Positions 60,647 through 64,000 of a stretch of 64,000 nucleotides of DNA are shown one piece after another (the stretch's first letter is position 1; the number at the start of each line of letters is the position of its first letter). This DNA is from Aotearoamyces nothofagi (lineage: Eukaryota > Ascomycota > Leotiomycetes > Leotiales > Tympanidaceae). The DNA lies in contig JADDTR010000007.1 of assembly GCA_015345905.1 (NCBI GenBank), positions 248,001 to 312,000 of the forward strand, written 5' to 3'. Made by a program: the position numbers and the translations under genes. The notes below the pieces were generated by a model that was given only the letters and a program-made list of their open reading frames with translations, had not been told where the DNA came from and made no database searches.

Positions 60647-61924
60647 TGTCGGCTGATAGGAAGAAATTTGAGAACGTGTTCTCTAGGCTCACCTTCTGAA
60701 CCATGTCTCAGTTTTAGAGACCTGGTTATCATATTGACCAACCCCGCAAAATTCGCGACATTGACAATCACAATAGATGGTACGGGGTCAGAGACTCGAC
60801 TTGATTGAAAGGGGCTCTAGTTATCTCCACGATTGATAAACAGGCACGACGGATAGAGCCGAGCGATGGAGCATAATCGGTGTCGCATTGCCCGAGTGAT
60901 CCAGCCTCGTGCAAGTACTGGACGTGAGCCAGATGATGGCTCTTCATGACGCCTTTTGTCAAGAATTTGGGCTGTGGAATAGCTTCGATAGGTGGAATGT
61001 CGTCGTAACGGATTTCCGCCACAAAGACATCTGCTCAGCGTGCATCCGGACATCTGAAACAGCAGCAATCAACTGATAGACTCCCGCGACTCGGCAGTGC
61101 TCGAGCGGGAAGGGCGCGAGGCTGTATCAGAGTAGCTGATCATACATAACTGAGCGGCTCTTCAACTAAGGTATCGACGCGATATGATCCAGGTCCAACT
61201 GCCAGGGCTGCGGATCTACAGATTCTGGGTGCGTAGGGCTGTCAAACGACGACGTCTGCTGCTACAGCTCCTGTGGCTGATCCTCTGCACGCCTTACAGG
61301 TCTCTTGCTTTGGCTTCATTGCCTCTGTAAATGCTGGACACCGGCACGCTGCACTACTGCACGTCCTGTAAAAACTTAAACTGTAAACACTAAATGCTCG
61401 TTAATCACAGTTCGACCTTGGAACGGAACGTACTCTGTATGGAGTCAACACTCCTCTGTATTATATACATTTCGACGAGTTCTTTTCTGTTGCCAACAGC
61501 GCATTTCCGTAATTTGCTGCCACGATCAACGACATCCGTGGCCCTCGTCCTCGCTTGCAGCACTTGGAGAGAATCTCAGCTCGGCGAGGTTTCTGCTCCG
61601 TTGGCAGAGTTCACACTCCTTTCCCTGCAACTGATTACCTGCTCTAGCTCTCAACAACCTCACTACGACCTCACTGAGCGTTATAAACGCTGAAGCCAAG
61701 ACTCCGGGGTAATAGGCAGTAGTAATAGTAATAGTCGTCGCTTAAACGGTCGGCAGAATTGTTCGGCGGCAACGGAATATCTATCCACATTCCTAGGGTT
61801 CTTCAGGATCAACAAAACCGCCGGAAGTGAGCTCACCCGACCTCTGATATACTTTTCCCTAGTTACATTCCTCATCAGCTAATACTTCACCTGGAACAAT
61901 CTCCGACGCAAGTATGAGCCTGTC

Positions 61925-61958
61925 CGTCCTGCTATCTGTCCTGCTATCTGTCCTGCTA
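61925..61958. repeat. 12-bp tandem repeat (TGTCCTGCTATC)
   Basis: Nearly three copies of TGTCCTGCTATC, the first and last imperfect, in non-coding DNA. Confidence 0.75.
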
Positions 61959-62932
61959 GTGGTCTTGTATCCTCTAGAATCCTCTATGATTCTCACACTT
62001 GGCTAGGTACCCTTGGTGAGCAGCGTCACCTTTCTGACCACAGTTCCATATATAATATTGATGGAGCAACCGGCCACTTCATCGCGAATGTCACTAGACG
62101 CTCTCTTGAGAAGCTAAGCAGATTAAGTGTGGCAAAAGTGAAGACGCGATATATACTGTACCTGGAATATGCATGCTCATTCTCGTTCTCATTCTAGCAT
62201 CATAGATTAAAATGGTATCGTGGGCGGCACGGGCGTCTCCTTCCCGCCTTGGCCTCATACAGCACTGCCATCTAGACTCGTTACTCGTGAAGCGTCACGC
62301 CTCAAGCCCGGGAACGGAGACGATGCACGTCTGGCAGCTGTCTATTTTGCTGGTCGAGTTAGTTCCATATCGTGCTGAAGCATAAATTAGGACTGAAGTT
62401 CGGAGCTCCAGCCGAAGGGACCGGAATTGGCGATAGGCGCGATGCGACATAAGCCATCCAGCAACCACATTCCTCAGAGCTCTCCAGATATTTGCTGGAA
62501 CAGCCTGACAGCTCCACATCTATTTGACTTTCTGGCCTACCAAAGCATTCAACGGTAAAAAGAACTCAGTGCATGGTCTTGCCGTAGCCTTGGCTTCTTC
62601 AGGAATCATGTTTGTGCTACCTTAGGCACTGAACGCTTCATATTGCAAACTATAAACATGACTTCCGGGGACGTCATTTTCCATCTTCACCGTACTGTCC
62701 TTACACTGGAGTCGCTATTGATGACTCTCGAAAATTATTTGGAAACAGCTACAGACGAAACCTTGGTCATATCATATTACTCTGTCACCCGACCAAATCC
62801 TCCCTCTGCCTCTACGAAACCTCTGTCACGAGGCTCATTTTTCATCTGACTACCCTAATCAGTATCAAACCTCAGTCACCTTGTCAATCCAACTGAGCGT
62901 TGAACTGAGCCATATCCCGGGCTCTAGGCCCT

Positions 62933-62940
62933 CATAAAAG
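62933..62940 (+). promoter_or_regulatory. TATA-like box of GH81 gene
   Basis: CATAAAAG lies about 55 bp upstream of the GH81 start codon and is followed by a CT-rich stretch. Position and sequence fit a TATA element. Inference. Confidence 0.45.
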
Positions 62941-62994
62941 CCCTCCCTTCCTTTTCCTACTCATCCCTTGCTGATAACCCCCCCAGTCGTCAAG

Positions 62995-64000
62995 ATGAGA
63001 GTATTATATTCGCTCGGAGTGCTAACAATTCTACAGACCTTTACCGTCAACGCATTGCCTCAGCAAAAAAGAAGCAACACTTGCCAAAATGTTGTCACCA
63101 TTGAAGAGTTTGTTACAGTAACCCAAACCCAGACTACTACCACTACTACAACTGGAGCTTACTCGGTCGATGTTAACGAACCAAGTGGTGGAGTATTTTT
63201 GGATATCAGCACTTCAACAGTTACACCTGCCGTGAGTGTTGTGATTGCATCATCATCTGCTGGGCTCATGCAGATTCTACCATCACTCACTACGACATTG
63301 GTACAGTCTGGATCTGTAAATTCTGTTATTCCAACAATTTCGAATCCGGTCACTGCAGTGCTCATTACATCACCAACATCTTTAATTACTGTTACGGGAT
63401 CCGGTACAACTGTTCCCTCTGTTAGTATAGCTAGCATCATGACATCCTCAGACATTTTTCAACCAATTGCAACGGATGCCCCTCCATCAGTTATTGGCAC
63501 AAGATCTGATCACCCAGTTCCTCGGCTTGGCATTCAGAACCAGACTTTACCTTTGCAAACAAACAAGTTCTATGCAAACCTGTTCCTGAGCACCCGGACT
63601 GCACCGGCCTATACTCACCCTTACAGCGTAGCATGGGCTAAGGGTGCTGGAGTTTCTCTCAGCTGGGGATTATCAGTAAGCCATATTGACGCGAGCCAGA
63701 GAGTCTTCGGCCCAGACGCATCCGCAAACCCAGTTCAGTACTTTATAAATCCTGTTGGAATCCAGTATCTTGTACTTTCAGCGGCCGAGCTTGGCTCTAC
63801 GACAAACATGACTATGGATACATTGACTGATTTCTCTGCAAATGTCAACTTGGTTCCTAGTTCTGGTGAGGCTCCCGCTGTGACGTTCCCTCTAGTTCAA
63901 GGAATGGCATTCGTGACTGCAGTCTATAATGGATCCACTCCGATCATTCAAACTGGTGTCTACTTCAAGACAGTCACCGCGAACTCGAGTCCGAAGACTG
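62995..64000 (+). CDS. Secreted endo-1,3-beta-glucanase (GH81), 3' part beyond window
   Basis: The reading frame is open from ATG 62995 to the window end, 335 residues visible; the gene continues outside. The N-terminus MRVLYSLGVLTILQTFTVNA is a signal peptide with likely cleavage before LPQQ. A Ser/Thr/Val-rich region (about residues 30-155), possibly O-glycosylated, precedes the GH81 domain. That domain begins near DHPVPRLGIQNQTLPLQTNK and FYANLFLSTRTAPAYTHPYS and includes VAWAKGAGVSLSWGLSVSH. GH81 enzymes cut beta-1,3-glucan; fungal relatives (Eng1, Eng2) act in cell separation and wall remodelling. The catalytic glutamates should lie downstream of the window. The family call rests on the N-terminal domain only. 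Confidence 0.88.
   Translation, partial: MRVLYSLGVLTILQTFTVNALPQQKRSNTCQNVVTIEEFVTVTQTQTTTTTTTGAYSVDVNEPSGGVFLDISTSTVTPAVSVVIASSSAGLMQILPSLTTTLVQSGSVNSVIPTISNPVTAVLITSPTSLITVTGSGTTVPSVSIASIMTSSDIFQPIATDAPPSVIGTRSDHPVPRLGIQNQTLPLQTNKFYANLFLSTRTAPAYTHPYSVAWAKGAGVSLSWGLSVSHIDASQRVFGPDASANPVQYFINPVGIQYLVLSAAELGSTTNMTMDTLTDFSANVNLVPSSGEAPAVTFPLVQGMAFVTAVYNGSTPIIQTGVYFKTVTANSSPKT

Larger units (their letters stand above)
60647..62994. other. 2.3-kb gene-poor region upstream of GH81 gene
   Basis: No confident gene. A minus-strand piece at about 60830-61030 reads FVAEIRYDDIPPIEAIPQPK and continues with protein-like composition for some 60 residues. It has no ATG and no family that I recognise, so it may be an exon of a decayed gene. 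A 12-bp repeat lies near 61925. The right end holds the GH81 promoter. Confidence 0.45.

Overview
The window looks like nuclear DNA of a filamentous ascomycete (Pezizomycotina). The genes have short GT-AG introns, mostly 42-120 nt with CTAAC/CTGAC-like branch sites. The families are typical of that group (HMT1-type vacuolar ABC half-transporter, PABP with an acidic insertion in RRM4, GH81 glucanase, nitronate monooxygenase). One very AT-rich block looks like a transposon mutated by RIP (repeat-induced point mutation). A leotiomycete is possible, but the sequence alone does not settle the class. Gene models were built by hand from reading frames, splice sites and family motifs; every multi-exon model below keeps frame and has a CDS length divisible by three.

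Layout. 1-2641 is the 3' part of a Kin4-type kinase gene. 2642-5330 is non-coding and rich in tandem repeats. 5331-8191 is a VCX1-type Ca2+/H+ exchanger gene. About 8540-10540 is a dead, RIP-mutated pogo/Fot1 DNA transposon. 12334-16834 is a 16-exon HMT1-type ABC transporter gene. 17633-37295 is a dense housekeeping block: SGT2, OLA1, a PPPDE peptidase, mitochondrial uS11m, TIM44, a large VPS9/ankyrin/PX protein resembling yeast Vrl1, phosphoglucomutase, oligoribonuclease REX2, a Gfo/Idh/MocA oxidoreductase and a nitronate monooxygenase. 37296-44522 is gene-poor and holds a small three-exon dsRNA-binding-domain gene and uS7m. 44523-59350 carries a universal stress protein, PAB1, the HECT ligase HUL5, mitochondrial mL41 and UTP14. 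A KANL3/TEX30-type hydrolase, a 2.3-kb gene-poor gap and the 5' part of a secreted GH81 endo-1,3-beta-glucanase close the window.

Themes. Several genes serve ribosomes and mitochondria (uS11m, uS7m, mL41, TIM44, UTP14, PAB1, OLA1, possibly REX2). Two compact divergent promoters join such genes (uS11m/TIM44, 177 bp; mL41/UTP14, 187 bp). Two vacuolar transporter genes, for calcium and for heavy-metal or thiol conjugates, flank the dead transposon. I found no tRNA, rRNA, CRISPR array or secondary-metabolite cluster. No wholly new multi-gene system is evident. The observations most worth following are the small dsRBD protein, the Vrl1-like protein with a changed VPS9 motif, the possible two-start REX2, and the sharp edge of the RIP-mutated transposon.
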